This document shows, in pieces, positions 32,171-43,731 of a DNA stretch of 64,000 bases; within the stretch, counting starts at the first letter, position 1, and every line of letters begins with the position of its first letter. The position numbers were made by a program, and so were the translations under genes. A model generated the notes under the pieces. It was not told the origin of the DNA, did no database searches, and saw nothing but the letters and a program-made list of their open reading frames with translations. This DNA is from Teratosphaeria epicoccoides (lineage: Eukaryota; Ascomycota; Dothideomycetes; Mycosphaerellales; Teratosphaeriaceae): positions 62,001 to 126,000 of the forward strand of contig JADDMT010000072.1 in the NCBI GenBank assembly GCA_021401465.1. Reading direction: 5' to 3'.

Positions 32171-32352
32171 TGCTGGACCAAATCCTCGAGAACGAGGTCC
32201 ATTCGTGCGGCGCACCAATCTTGGATACTGCTGCATGCTATCTCCAGGTCAGGCCATCCAAGTCAGGGAGCCTCTCGCACGATGAAGCAAGCCAGTTAGT
32301 CACTCAGATTACCAATCTATGACTTCAGCACGTGTAAAGGCCCTGAGACAAG

Positions 32353-33678
32353 TTAGTGCTCACAAGCTCTCCGCGCAGCGTTCTGCTGACTCGGACGCTC
32401 GATGTGATCCTTCAGGGACGTCATGACTGCATCAGGGTACGCGCTGTCCTCTTTTTCGGCTGCATCATGCCTGGGGCTTTGGGACGCAGCCGCTAGTTCT
32501 GCCTCACTGTCGACATATGGAGCATCGTTCATGGACAGCTGCAATATCTCTTGCAATTGCCTGTCCTCTTCTTGCTTAACGTAGCCTTCAGCTTCCCGTC
32601 TGGCGGCTTGGCGTTGCTCTCGACGTGCCTGCCGTGCTGTTTCGCGCTCTTGATCTGGATCTGAGTCAGGGATGGAGTCGTCGACCTGGGATGCGCGAGA
32701 GCTCATGGAGGATGTGGGTGATGATGGTACGGGACATTGACTGTTCAGCCAGTTCTCAGTACGTTGCCCAACCTGCGCAGGTGGTCGAGTCGATGGCAAA
32801 GGCATCTATCCTATTGCTGCTTCTCCGCTCAAAGATGATGTTGGTCGCCTCGATGGCATTATTATCGGGTGTGGAGGTCCCAGATCCAGAGATGTCTTGA
32901 GGGGGCGTGGCGTTTGTGGCATTGCAGGTGGCAAGTGAGGGCTACGCAATGTGGTGGAGGCACTTGAACTAGAACTTTGGAAGACATCGTCATGCCGTGG
33001 CGACAGGACCTGTGCCGGGTGGAACTTTCCGTTCGCTGGCGTTGCAAAATTGCCCAGCATGTGCCCATCCAGCTCTCTTGACGATCGGTCCGATGTCCGC
33101 GATGCAACACTACGTGAGCCTCTGCTTACTCGATATGGTACTAGATTCGCATCCGACGACCTGGCGCTGCCGGCTTGTGAAGCCTTTCAGACAGAAGCCT
33201 GGTCGATCTCGTGCTCCATGATGGAACTGTCCAGCGAGCAACGAAGACCGCATGCCCTCGTCAACGCAATCTCGCTCTTCGATCTTTCCGTCGTTTTCGT
33301 CGTCGGTTTTCCCAATATCAGGCCGACCGGTAGAAATGCTCTGTGGCTCATCACTCTCCTCACTATTGACCTCACTGACAGCTGCACTGTTAGCCGCTCC
33401 TTCCCCAGATTTCCATGCGCTTCGCTTTTTCTGTCGTCCTGGACGCTGGCCACGGACTTCGTCATGCTTGTCTGTGCACATTGCTTGCTTGTGCTGATGA
33501 TGTTGATTGGGTCTGCCGTGAGCTCTTCGCAGAATCGGCAGCTGCTGGTCGGACTGCCTTGTTGTGCCAGTCGATCGAGGGAGCTCTGAACTTACAACGT
33601 GGAGCCTACGCTCTGTGGGTTCGTAAACACTCCTGTATCCGTCATGGAGCGCCGAGTAGTCTTTGAATGCAGGCTCAT
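32353..33678 (-). pseudogene. Degenerate gene of unknown family
   Basis: The minus strand shows long protein-like segments in two frames. A first exon from ATG 33678 (MSLHSKTTRRSMTDTG) ends at GTAAGT. After a possible 42-bp intron comes SSCRFCEELTADPINII, a Cys-x2-Cys segment. The sense then moves to another frame (RPGRQKKRSAWKSGE and a long acidic stretch). It then moves back (RSVASRTSDRSSRELDG, LGNFATPANGKFHP), is cut by TAG at 32806-32808, and continues in the same frame as MPLPSTRPPAQVGQRTENW to a coiled-coil-like end rich in Gln and Glu. Two frame changes plus a stop, none at a good splice site, suggest decay. Unrecognised introns in a live gene remain possible. Confidence 0.45.
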
Positions 33679-34735
33679 GTTGACTATGTCTAAGTTGCTA
33701 TGCACAGTCGCGCGCACGAGAAGCTTACCTATGCAGTCCACTAATCTAACAGCTGTCCACCAAGTCAGGCGGTAGAAAGGTACCGATGAAACTGAAAGGA
33801 ACATTCAGTGTTTTGAGCAGTCAGTCACTGGCGTCATCACGTAAGAAAAACGTTTCGATTACCACTTGATCGCCACAGGCTGGTAAGCAGCGTTCAGGAC
33901 CTCGCCATTGTGAACATCGGGAACAGATAGACTGCTCGCCGGGGTGACCCAAAGGCTTATGTTACTAGTTGCCACTGTCGAAGGGCCTATCCGCAGATTC
34001 ACTGCTTGCTATATTCATGATGTTCTTTTTATTGACCTGCCCTGGTCGAATCGCACACCAGCCTGGATATGTTGAATTGCATGCCTGCCTGCCAGCATAC
34101 TAGAGAATCTGGAGCAGGCAAAGAAATTTGACGCTTCCTCAGCTGTGATACTGAAGTGGCTGAGCAGTGTGCCGAGGACAAGCACAGCCGCTGAATCAAT
34201 GTGCAGGTCAGCATGTAGGCAGGTGTTGGTGACGCTTTGCTCTATCTGTTAGGTTGCGGTAGCCAGATGGTAGCTCATTGTCCTTGGCCATACGACTGCA
34301 ACAGCCTGTGCGCCTGCCCGATGGACAATGGTATCAGGGCAACTCAATACGGAGTAGAAGGCTTCCACCTGTGCACGCCGTGATTTTCTTGCTGCCAGCA
34401 CAGACCACAAGCCTTCAGCCCCACCTAATCACATGTCAACCACAGGTGAGGCTGCATGTGAGCTAAAGACACTAGCCGCTGCCTCACTTCCGCCTGATGG
34501 ACATGTAACTCATTCCGCCAACTCTTGACTCGTAATCTCGCAGCAATCACTCAGCAAGCATCATTAAAGCTCGACGGCCTCAGGTGATCTCGTGGCCGAT
34601 GCTGTCCTCATTCTTCTACCTCCAGGACTTTTCGAACAAGTCCTTCATAAGGTGCAAGCAGCGAAGAGAGAGGTACAAGAGGCACGGCAATACTTGATGC
34701 AGGAGGAGTTGCTTCCAATATACCATACCAAGGAG
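33679..34735. other. Intergenic, no gene seen
   Basis: Short ORFs only. It contains the upstream region of the F-box-like gene. An in-frame ATG at 34699 could extend that gene by 12 codons. Confidence 0.55.
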
Positions 34736-36673
34736 ATGGCTACAAAGTTGCAGTTTGATGACCTGGATGTCGCCATCAAGGCGTTGATATTAGATCAGGC
34801 AGGCACCAATATTTCCTTCTTCGAAAGGGCTCTAACGACATGTGAGGCCATGTGTCTTCAGGGAAGACTATGTCCTCCTGCTCGGGTTGCTAGCCTTCCG
34901 TGGATCAATGTCTCCGTATATCTACCAAGACGGTACTGACTCGCCTGATAACAGCTCTCCCGCCCAAGCGACCTCAAAAATGTTTGCCTGGTGAACAAGC
35001 AGCTTCATGAGCTCGCAGTCAAGTGTCTATACCGGCACGTCAACCTCGACTTAGGGGGCCCAAACGACAATCGTCTGACCGCTTTTTGCAACCCGAGGAA
35101 CACAGGTCTACAACACATAAGACACATACGATTGTACTTGGCCAAGGTCAGGGACGCATGCAACCAGAAGCAGCAGGCTGCGTTTGCAACAAGGGTGCTG
35201 CTGGAGTTCTTACCGGAGAACACCATAGAGGGATTTAGCTGGTGTCCCTGGGAGCAGTTCTCAGCAGACAATCTCCTGCTGCTTTACAAGCGGCAGAGGA
35301 GGCTCAAATGGGTTGAGGTCATGGATCTGGACCGCCCCATTCTCCCAGATATCAAGAAGATTACTGCGCTACAGAGCGATCTGTTTGCCAACGCTAGGAA
35401 GCTCGCTCTCTATCCAGAAAACAGAGAAACGCTCGAAGTGTGTCGGTACTTCGTCGAAAGAACCGCAAATACCCTTGAAGACCTCATCATTCACGCGCAT
35501 TTTGACCCTCACGATCTACGCGACCACAGTTCCTCGACTGATGGCCTTGACAGCCGCGAACTCAACGATTCTGCCACTGGCCCTGGTCTCCTCACGCGAA
35601 CCATCTTCGGCCATCTTCAGCCATTCGAGAAGGCGACACCTTTTCGCAACTTGAAAACACTCAGATTACATAGGATCAATCTCCGTCATTGCGCTGACAC
35701 CTGGTGCAAAGCCATCGACTTTCGGAAGGTGGAGGCCCTTCGGCTATATTTTTGTCCCGGGGTCGATTCGCTGTTTGGTCAAATGAGCAAGGCGGCAAAT
35801 TTGCCGAGACGACTCAAGATACTAGAATTCCAACATAAAGACAACACGGAGAACGAGGCGCTGGTTGCCCTGGACGGTTTCCTTTGTCTGGTCTCAGGCA
35901 TTCGCGAGCTGGTGATGGACATGGCGCAAGTCAAGCACCTACCGGCCGCCGCGGGAATCGTGCGACACGGCAAGACGCTGCAAAGTCTGAATGTGCATGC
36001 AAGCGAGTCCTGCGGGCATGTGCCAAATTCCGACGGAGAATACGACGAGCTGGTGTACGATGTGGATGAGTTTGACAAGATTACTCGAGCGTGCGGGAAA
36101 CTCGAGCAGCTGAGCTGTGCGTGGCCGTCCACAAGCTTGATCAGAAGTCCGGAACTGGAGTGGCAAACATTCGAGAACGCGGCATTTGGCAATCTGCGGA
36201 TGCTCGTCACATTGCAAATCACAACGTTTCCGAGCAACAAGCCATCGACTCAGCTGTTGCCGAGGATGGTGTACGAGCAGCTTTTGCAGGGCTTAGCGGA
36301 ACGATTATTTGAGGGCGCAAGGAACGGCACCGCCAAGAGCGGCTCATCCGACGACGCGAATTCGAGTGCCGAACTGCCTGGCAGGGTGCCTGGCAAACTA
36401 AATCTCATCGCTTTTGGCATCTCAGACAAGATATATGAGCGCGAGGACAGCAGAAACCAACTGCTTTTCCTTCGGTCAACAGCGAAGACAGCTCTCGGTG
36501 CGGATAAAGTCTACGCGGCACCCGTTGGGTGGTGCTTGAGACAGTTTCTGGAGCCCAGGAGCGCGGTTCTGGACTTTGTGCATATGCCTGGTAGGGAGTC
36601 GAGGGTGCCGTGTAGGGAGAGAGAGGTTGGAAGTGCATGGGGTGATGATGATGAGCTTGAATTTATTACATAA
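34736..36673 (+). CDS. F-box-like protein
   Basis: Proposed exons are 34736-34798 and 34955-36673; 593 aa. Exon 1 gives MATKLQFDDLDVAIKALILDQ and exon 2 continues LSRPSDLKNVCLVNKQLHEL. Together they read as a fungal F-box (the usual form is a DLPxEIKxLI start, then LSxxSDLKNLCLVxKxL), with the LP.E core replaced by LDVAI. The remaining 540 residues are a leucine-patterned region typical of fungal F-box proteins (LRHIRLYL, LKTLRLHRINLRHC, VEALRLYFCPGVDSL), but without clear LRRs. Such proteins present targets to SCF ubiquitin ligases; the degenerate F-box makes that uncertain here. The join needs a GC-AG intron. The exon 2 frame has stops (TGA TAA) immediately upstream, so some splice is required. 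Confidence 0.7.
34799..34954 (+). other. Proposed 156-bp GC-AG intron
   Basis: Exon 1 ends CAG and the intron starts GCAGGC; the acceptor is CTGATAACAG. The phase is 0 on both sides, and the join reconstructs the F-box without a gap. No GT donor in the right phase lies near the end of the F-box-like exon. Confidence 0.5.
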
Positions 36674-37321
36674 GGAATGCAGGGATTGTGCTCTATACTG
36701 GCGCTGGGACTCGGGCAGAATGAATGAGACATGAGATGATGACGATACCCAAAAACTGGCACTTATCTATCGTTTGGAATGCATAGCGGGCAAAGGCGCC
36801 AGTACGCGCCTTAGACAGCGTGCGCATGTATACATGTCTTTCACATGCTTTTGGCTGAGTGCCTCAGGCTTCAATATTTGATGCCCCACTCGTAGCTGAT
36901 TGGGCGTTTGCGGATACCTGGCAACTCAATGTGATGTTATCAACCTGGAAAAATTGTATCTTCTCATTCATGCTGTTGGAGTCTGCACATCCATCCACAA
37001 ACGGTGTACGGACGACAGCTCAGATTTCAAGAGAGCTGCAGTCGAGTCTGTTGCAGCTGTTCTCGGTGAAACTGGGGTTTCGAGCTTCCAGCAGCGCACG
37101 CACCATTGGATGAGCATACTTGTCTCGGATGAGCATATCTAATAGCCATACTGTTCTTTACACCACGCACTGTCTCACCTTTTCCAATCGCCACGGACAA
37201 GTCTGCCAGCTCACCGGAAACGAGCCAGCGCTCCTGCCTCGCCAGACCCGACACACGCGGCGGACGGGACGGGGTACTGAGCAGTCTGAAGGAACGGGGC
37301 CATTTTCCTACCCTCTCCGAC
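36674..37321. other. Intergenic, SEC24 upstream region
   Basis: No gene is seen. Presumably it carries the SEC24 promoter and leader. Confidence 0.6.
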
Positions 37322-40220
37322 ATGGCCGCACCCTACCAAGACGGCGCTCAGGTCGATGGCGCGTTCGAACAAAATGGAGAGCAGCCGCAACAACAAGCGC
37401 CAGCGCCGGCGGGCGCAGCGAAGAAGAAGCGCGCCTACGCTGGACAGGCATATGAGTTCGGTGCTGGCGCGAACGTGGGTCTAATGGGACAACAAGCACC
37501 ACCAGGCGGTGCCTACCCTGCCTCGCCCGCGCCAGCGCAAGCGGCATATGGGTATCCGGGCCCAGGTCAGCCGCAGCAACAGCAGCAGCCTTCGTATGGC
37601 ATCCCACAACAACCACAATATGGCGACCCCAATGTGCCGGCATACGGTCAGCCGGCTTATGGAGCACCGCGACCTGGTGGTTACGAGCCACCTCAGCCTA
37701 GCTATCCTGCTCAGGGTGCGGCGGGCATGCTACAGCAGCAAGGTGTGCAGGGTGTGATCCAGGGTTTCCAGCAGATGGGTGTAGCCGGCACACCGCAGCC
37801 ACAGCAGCCTCCACAGCAGCCTGCGCCGACACAGATGCGATTGAATCCACTCATGCCAGTGGACATCAGCATGCAGGGTCAGCCGTTCCATGTGAGCGAC
37901 CTCGACCAGACTCCACCGCCCATTATCCTCCCACCGAATTCTTCGGTGACGCCCTCACCGCACGCGAACTGCCCTCCAAAGTATGTGCGCTCGACATTGA
38001 ATGCCATGCCGACTACCGCCTCGCTCCTGAAGAAGTCGAAGCTCCCGTTTGCGCTCATCATCCAGCCATACGCTGCGCTACACGATGCTGAGGACACGGT
38101 ACCAGTGCAATACGATCAAGTTATTGCACGTTGCAGAAGATGTCGGACATATATAAACCCATTTGCGAGCTTTTTGGATCATTCACACCGGTGGCGATGC
38201 AACATGTGTAATTTGACCAACGATGTGCCGCAGAGCTTCGACTGGGATAGTGTGAAGCAGCAGTCAGTAGACAGATGGCAGAGACCGGAACTGAACTATG
38301 CTGTGAGCGAATTCGTGGCACCGCAGGAATACATGGTCCGGGCACCGCAGCCTTTGATATACTTGTTCTTGTTCGACGTTAGCTTCGCAGGCGTGACAAG
38401 TGGACTGCTCGCGACGGCCGCACGATGCATTCTGGAAAGTCTGGACCGGATACCAAACACAGATCGAAGGACACGGCTCGGATTTATGGCAGTGGATGGG
38501 TCGTTACACTACTTCAGCATACCTCGCGATGGCGGTGCTAACGGAGACGCGAAGATGCTGGTGGTCAGCGACTTAGACGAACCTTTCCTGCCTACCCCCG
38601 AAGATCTATTGGTGAATTTGACTGAGTGCCGACAGAACATCGAAGCGTTCCTTGGCAAGTTGCAAAACATGTTCGCGAGCACGCAGAATGGGAGCTCGGT
38701 AATGGGCAGTGCGTTGCGCGCTGGTCACAAGCTGATCAGCCACGTTGGCGGCAAGATTGTGGTACTCTCGGCTACATTGCCAAATGCTGGTTTTGGAAAG
38801 CTGGACATGCGTGAGGACAAGAAGCTGCTCGGCACGTCGAAAGAGAACAGTCTGCTGCAGACGCAGAATGCCTTCTACAAGTCCTTTGCCGTGGAATGCA
38901 GCAAGACGCAGGTATCTATCGACATGTTCTTGTTCAGCTCGCAGTATCAGGATGTCGCCTCTTTGTCAAATCTGCCACGCTATACTGGTGGTCAGACCTA
39001 CTTCTATCCGGCTTGGAACGCGGCCAGGACAGAGGATGCAATCAAGTTCGCGACAGAGTTCTCGGACTACCTCAGCTCAGAAATTGGCTTGGAGGCTGTT
39101 TTGCGTGTGCGTACTACTACTGGTCTACGACCCTCAGCCTTCTACGGCAACTTTTTCAACCGATCAAGCGATCTCTGCGCCTTCCCGGCCATGCCGCGCG
39201 ACCAGGCTTACGTTGTTGAGATCGCGATCGACGAGAGTATCACCAAGGCGTTTGCTTGCTTGCAAGTCGGTGTTCTTCACACCACTTGTAATGGCGAACG
39301 TCGTATCCGTGTGCTTACGTTGAGCATCCCGACTACACAGAATCTGGCAGAGGTGTACGCTAGTGCAGACCAGCAGGCGATTACTGCATACTTCTCGCAC
39401 AAGGCTGTTGAGAGGGCACTGTCATCCGGGCTGGATGCTGCGAGAGACGCTGTGCAGGCCAAGATTGTGGAGTTGCTGCAAACTTATAAGAAGGAGCTTG
39501 GCGGTGGTAACATGGGCGGTGGTGGTTTACAGTTCCCAGCCAATTTGCGCGCAATGCCTATGCTGTTTCTGGGTCTGATGAAGAATGTGAGTAGTCCCTA
39601 GATCATTCATGTGATGGTATATGCTGACAATTCTATAGCTTGGCCTTCGAAAATCATCGCAGATACCTACAGATTTGCGGTCTGCCGCACTTTGTCTCTT
39701 GTCAACACTCCCGCTGCCACTTTTGATGCAATACATTTACCCACGACTATACAGTCTGCACGACATGCCCGACGATGCTGGCCTTCCACACCCAGAGACT
39801 GGCGCCACCGTCATGCCGCCTGCGCTCAACCTCACATCTGCCAACCTCGTGCCGTACGGTCTATATCTAATCGACGACGGCCAAACACAATTCCTTTGGC
39901 TCGGCCGCGACGCTGTCCCTGCTCTCATTTCCGATGTCTTTGGCACAGAAGACAAAAATCAGCTCAAGCAAGGCAAGACGTCCGTCCCGGTCCTGGATTC
40001 CGATATGAATGAGCGTGTGCGCGCCGTTGTGGAGAAGTCGAGAGATCACAAAGGCAAGGGTGTTGGCAGTATCGTTGTGCCACCTTTGTACTTGATCAGG
40101 GAGGATGGCGAGCCGAGTCTTAGGCTGTGGGCGCAGACGCTCCTGATCGAGGATCGCGCGGACCAAGGTGTGAGTGGTGCGCAGTTTGTTGGGATGTTGA
40201 GGGAGAAGGTCTTGTCTTAG
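37322..40220 (+). CDS. SEC24: COPII coat cargo-adaptor subunit Sec24
   Basis: Two exons, 37322-39586 and 39639-40220, with a 52-bp intron (donor GTGAGT, branch TGCTGAC, acceptor TCTATAG); 948 aa. Sec24 pairs with Sec23 on ER exit sites and selects cargo for COPII vesicles. Domains in order: a Gln/Pro/Gly/Tyr-rich disordered N-terminus to about residue 190; the zinc finger with CRRCRTYINPF and RWRCNMC near 269-295; the vWA-like trunk starting YLFLFDVSFAGVTSG and including SDLDEPFLPTPEDLLVNL; the beta-sandwich (LRVRTTTGLRPSAFYGNFF); an all-helical part; and the gelsolin-like domain encoded mostly by exon 2 (YLIDDGQTQFLWLGRDA). The length is normal for fungal Sec24. Confidence 0.95.
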
Positions 40221-42120
40221 GAGGGCTGCAGGACATGGTGGGAGGTTCTCGGTGGGGATGATGGAGACGAAATCGAGAGAGGGGAAGAGAGGAGGCGAGA
40301 ATGGTGATTGGGGGTGCATAGCGGGGTGCATGTATGACAACGGTGGAGGTGGCAGTGGTCTCTTAGCCAGGTAGAGATGACGCGAAATGTTTAAGACACG
40401 TTCTGTTGGTTTAGAGCCTTGTATTAGAGGCTTCCATTTGGCTTGAACAAAGCCCCAGAGTCACCACACTACGATGCATCACGGCGCTTGTGGACAGCCT
40501 GACATTTCGGCTAGTCGCTGTCGTCCTTTCTGGCCGTTGCGACCACGCGGGAGCCGATGCTAACAGCTGGAAGCATAATGGTCCGTACGATGGATCCCTG
40601 GACTTGGCGAAGGAAGCGATATGAAGTTGGTGTCACTTCGTCAACGACTATTTGTCTTCCTTGTACAAACTCACCGGCGAGCAGTATCTTGGCAAGGGAG
40701 CAGCTGATAGAGAAGACATTGACGTCCTACACTGTCTCGCCCTCCGGCCTGCTTCCAGAGTGTGCACATCATTAGCGATGTCGGCTTCACAAGTCTTTCC
40801 CACTTGACCATTTGACAGCCCCTTTCAGACTAGGTAGCATATCCCTCGGCTCGCTGATCTCAAGCTCGGCCACGTGAAGCTCAGGGGACAGGCGGCTTCG
40901 ACCTGGAGGTGTATGGTGTCACTCGTCGTCATAGCCCACATTGTCGGCGTAACATGATGCGGTCGAGGCTTCGGAAGAGCCATAGTCTTGATGCGGTTGC
41001 TCTTCGCCGTCTCCGTACACAGCACGCGGGCCGGTAGGGTATACATCATCCCGACCGCTGGAATCCTCGCCTGTGCTCTGTTCGTCACTGCTGCCTTGAC
41101 CCAGGCCGTCCTCGGAGTTGTCCAGAATGCGGCCCAGGAGTTTTGAGGCGCTGGTACAATCCCAGGTCCAATCGTACTCGTTGCACAGTTGCAGCAACAC
41201 GCTTAAATAGATCTGTAAGGGCTGACTGAGGCGGGACGCGGCTCACATTCTGATGCTGTCATCCTACCCGCTGAGTCTTCTGCTCTCTGATGATCACTGT
41301 CCATCCGATAGATCAGGCCAGGGTACCTCGAAAGATTCTCAAGATGAGCACGATGACCCTTGTGCCTTGACCATGAATCGAAGCCGGAGGGCTGCATGAA
41401 GGTCGCAGTCAAGCACGTTCGATGCCAGTCCTTGCTGTGCTGCTAATTTTCTTCGGTCTTGCTCTCCAGGCTGTGGCAGTTGACGAGGCCAACTGGGAAA
41501 AATGTGGGCGTTGGTAGTCGCTATGACTTTCGAATTGTGGTCCTTCTTGCTCCGTGTATCTATTCGACAGTGTGCTTGGGACGCTGCAAGTGAAAAAAAA
41601 AATTCTTTGGAAGAACTTTACCAAGAGCCTGCTCTTGGCTTTTCGTGATTGTCAAGGTTGAGAATGAAACACATCCTCTCCAGCTACCATGAAGTAGCAG
41701 CATTATATGTCGGCCTCGATTAGTTAAACCAGACACAGGACTCTGCTATGAGACATGACTGGCAGATATGGCCTCGTTTCCAAGAGACAACCCCAGTCAT
41801 TGTTCAAGGCCTGAAGCCCATCAGCAGCATACATGTATGTTTTTCTCGAAAGACACCCGTTGCATGACAACTTCGGGCTTCAGGCATATGGCGCCAGAAC
41901 TTCGATGCGACAGCATGAGAATCTCGGCCTTTGTTAGCCGGAAGCGGGTGAGCGAGCGAAGTGCAAGCTCCCGCCTGCTCGATCCACTCTTGAATCCTTC
42001 TTACCACTCGGAACCGAACCCCTTTCTTCCAGAGGCGCCGGAAGTCCTGTAGCAGTGTAGCTTCAAGCACCTTGAAGACGCGTGTCCGCGGTCCCCGGAC
42101 CAATCCACCGCACAGCAGAC
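40221..42120. other. Mostly non-coding stretch, 1.9 kb
   Basis: Apart from the exon-like ORF at 40919-41212 on the minus strand (listed separately), I see only chance frames. The minus-strand ORF 41804-42253 overlaps the Erg28-like gene and is treated as a shadow. Confidence 0.5.
40919..41212 (-). CDS. Possible terminal exon of an unknown gene
   Basis: On the minus strand, an acceptor CCTTACAG opens a 98-codon frame. It reads IYLSVLLQLCNEYDWTWDC, then SKLLGRILDNSEDG, then a Ser/Asp/Glu/Gly-rich end and a stop. The composition looks protein-like. I could not join it confidently to an upstream exon; a possible donor GTAGGA at about 41272 leaves a frame reading REQKTQR with no start codon in view. 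It may be a last exon, a pseudogene fragment or a chance ORF. Confidence 0.25.
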   Translation of the reverse strand: MYLSVLLQLCNEYDWTWDCTSASKLLGRILDNSEDGLGQGSSDEQSTGEDSSGRDDVYPTGPRAVYGDGEEQPHQDYGSSEASTASCYADNVGYDDE

Positions 42121-42719
42121 ATGTTTGAGTCATGGGAAGTTCTTCCGTATGCTCTGTACCTGGTATGGAGACGGGAGCCAGAGCGATTGCTTCTGGTGAA
42201 CATCCGGCTGACGATTTCAGGCTGCTATCGTCTCGGGCCTTCGAGCCTTTCAAGCATACGTGCCATCTCTCCAGAATCGCCTTATGCGCGTCTTATACAG
42301 CAAAGCTTCGTTCAGCGAGACGTCAGCTCTAGCCGCACGTGAGTTTGGATCCTGGCATCTCCTCAACATGGTTGTGCAGATCAACGCTGGCATCGACCCA
42401 TATCACATTGGCGCATATAATGTCGTGCTCTGGGCTTTTGCGATCCAGCTACTCCATTTCCTGTTCGAGAGAGTCGCGTGCGGAACTGTCGGCGGCAGAG
42501 ATAGAGGCCTGCTTGCAGCGGAGATCATGGCGTTTGTAGGCTTTGTGTGGATGATGGTTCAGCGCGATAGCTATGCTGATGCCGGTGAGTACTAGACAGA
42601 TCTGTGGGCCGGGATCGCATAGCTGACTGTGCTGCCTCTCTGTAGGCGGTAATGTGTACAATCCGAATGCCCTGTGGCATCCTTTCGAAGGTAAGGGCTA
42701 TGTTCCAGGGCCTCGTTGA
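42121..42719 (+). CDS. Erg28-like four-helix membrane protein
   Basis: Three exons, 42121-42162, 42221-42584 and 42646-42719, with introns of 58 bp (branch GCTGAC, acceptor TTTCAG) and 61 bp (donor GTGAGT, branch GCTGAC, acceptor CTGTAG); 159 aa. The protein has four hydrophobic segments: LPYALYLAAIVSGLRAFQAY, WHLLNMVVQINAG, VVLWAFAIQLLHFLFERVAC and LAAEIMAFVGFVWMM. The layout follows Erg28: a QAY-type end of helix 1, an AxEFGSWxLL entry to helix 2 where Erg28 has ARTFGTW, a YNVVLWAFAIQLLHF helix 3, and a final VWM helix. Erg28 is the ER scaffold that tethers sterol C-4 demethylation enzymes. This copy diverges from the ordinary family pattern and has an extra C-terminal tail, so it may be a paralogue with another partner. 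Confidence 0.55.
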
Positions 42720-43425
42720 GATTTGTACATATGGCTTTGAGACATTTAATCGCTGAACTATGGAGCACAGCACCCAACGTGGACTGAGAGGCAACCACAG
42801 AATCACCCGGAACGATCTCAACATTGCCGCCATCCGCTGGGTGGAGATCAACTGGGCCACTTGCTGACCTCTCGAATCTTTGACCGCTCTCCTCATCTAG
42901 CAACGACTTTGTTGTGACTCTTTTGGTCTGACCTCTGTACAACAGCAAACAATGTAGCACGCTGGCAATCACTAGATGCATACGCCAAACGATTGCAACC
43001 AACACAGCAAGGGTGGCCAGACACATCGTCCCTTCTTGCGGCCATGCTAGAGTTCCCTGTGCACGAAGAAGATCTGGACCGGTCAATCACGAGCTGAGAG
43101 AAGTGAACATATGTGTCCAGAGTAGAGTGAGAGCTACGCACGGTGAGATAAAGGATCTGGCGAGGCCGGGTGCTGGAGCAGCCGATACCACCACAGGGAA
43201 TACATTTCATTGCTTTCATGCACTTTCGAGCATGTTCCAGGCAGCGTTTTGATATTACTGAGCCGCCAACCCTGCCAGAAGCTCTCAACAATGCCTAACA
43301 TGCAATGATGCGGCCAATTTCTGCGCCAAATCAATAACACCAGACGCCATCGCCATATCCGCCAGGACAAACCCTTTCACGAAACCCAAACTTATCGTCG
43401 TCCTCCGTACTTTGGACGTGACAAG
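42720..43425. other. Intergenic, no gene seen
   Basis: 3' flanks of two converging genes. ORFs on both strands lack recognisable content. Confidence 0.55.
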
Positions 43426-43731
43426 TCACATATACCCTCCATACATGTACGAGCTGCCGCCCACGCCTTGGAAGTGACGACCGTTGTATGGCACGCCGTA
43501 GTAGCCGTAGTACGTCGGCGTGAGGCCCAGATCGAACTCGCCACCGCCAAGTCGGCGGCCATTCCGGTCCTCGAAGCTATAATGGGATGCCCAGCGAGTC
43601 ATGCCGCCATAGTCCATACCCATCGTCGCTTGAGCAAGTGTACCGCTGTTCCAGGGCGTGGGTGAGCATTGGATCCAATACCCGGCGAGGCTTGGTTGAA
43701 CGTTGTTGTAGTAGATTGGGTAGTAGGACAT
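43426..43731 (-). CDS. Small Tyr/Gly-rich protein
   Basis: A 101-codon ORF with an ATG start (MSYYPIYYNN) is rich in Tyr and Gly throughout (about a third of residues), with segments such as PTYYGYYGVPYNGRHFQGVG and a last MYGGYM. It has no Cys pattern, signal peptide or membrane segment. I do not recognise the family. The strong composition and the absence of similar bias in the other frames favour a real gene. It lies 1.1 kb from the start of the secreted cysteine-rich array, on the opposite strand. Confidence 0.5.
   Translation of the reverse strand: MSYYPIYYNNVQPSLAGYWIQCSPTPWNSGTLAQATMGMDYGGMTRWASHYSFEDRNGRRLGGGEFDLGLTPTYYGYYGVPYNGRHFQGVGGSSYMYGGYM

Noticed and set aside
32951..33589. 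212-codon ORF on the plus strand
   Set aside because: Overlaps the protein-like minus-strand frames of the degenerate gene and has no recognisable features.
34911..34954. GTCTCC-start intron as an alternative for the F-box-like gene
   Set aside because: It keeps about 36 extra residues in the middle of the F-box; the GC-AG join is gap-free. Kept as a test case in the finding.
41804..42253. 149-codon ORF on the minus strand
   Set aside because: Overlaps the first exons of the Erg28-like gene, which has clean splice sites and a coherent membrane protein.
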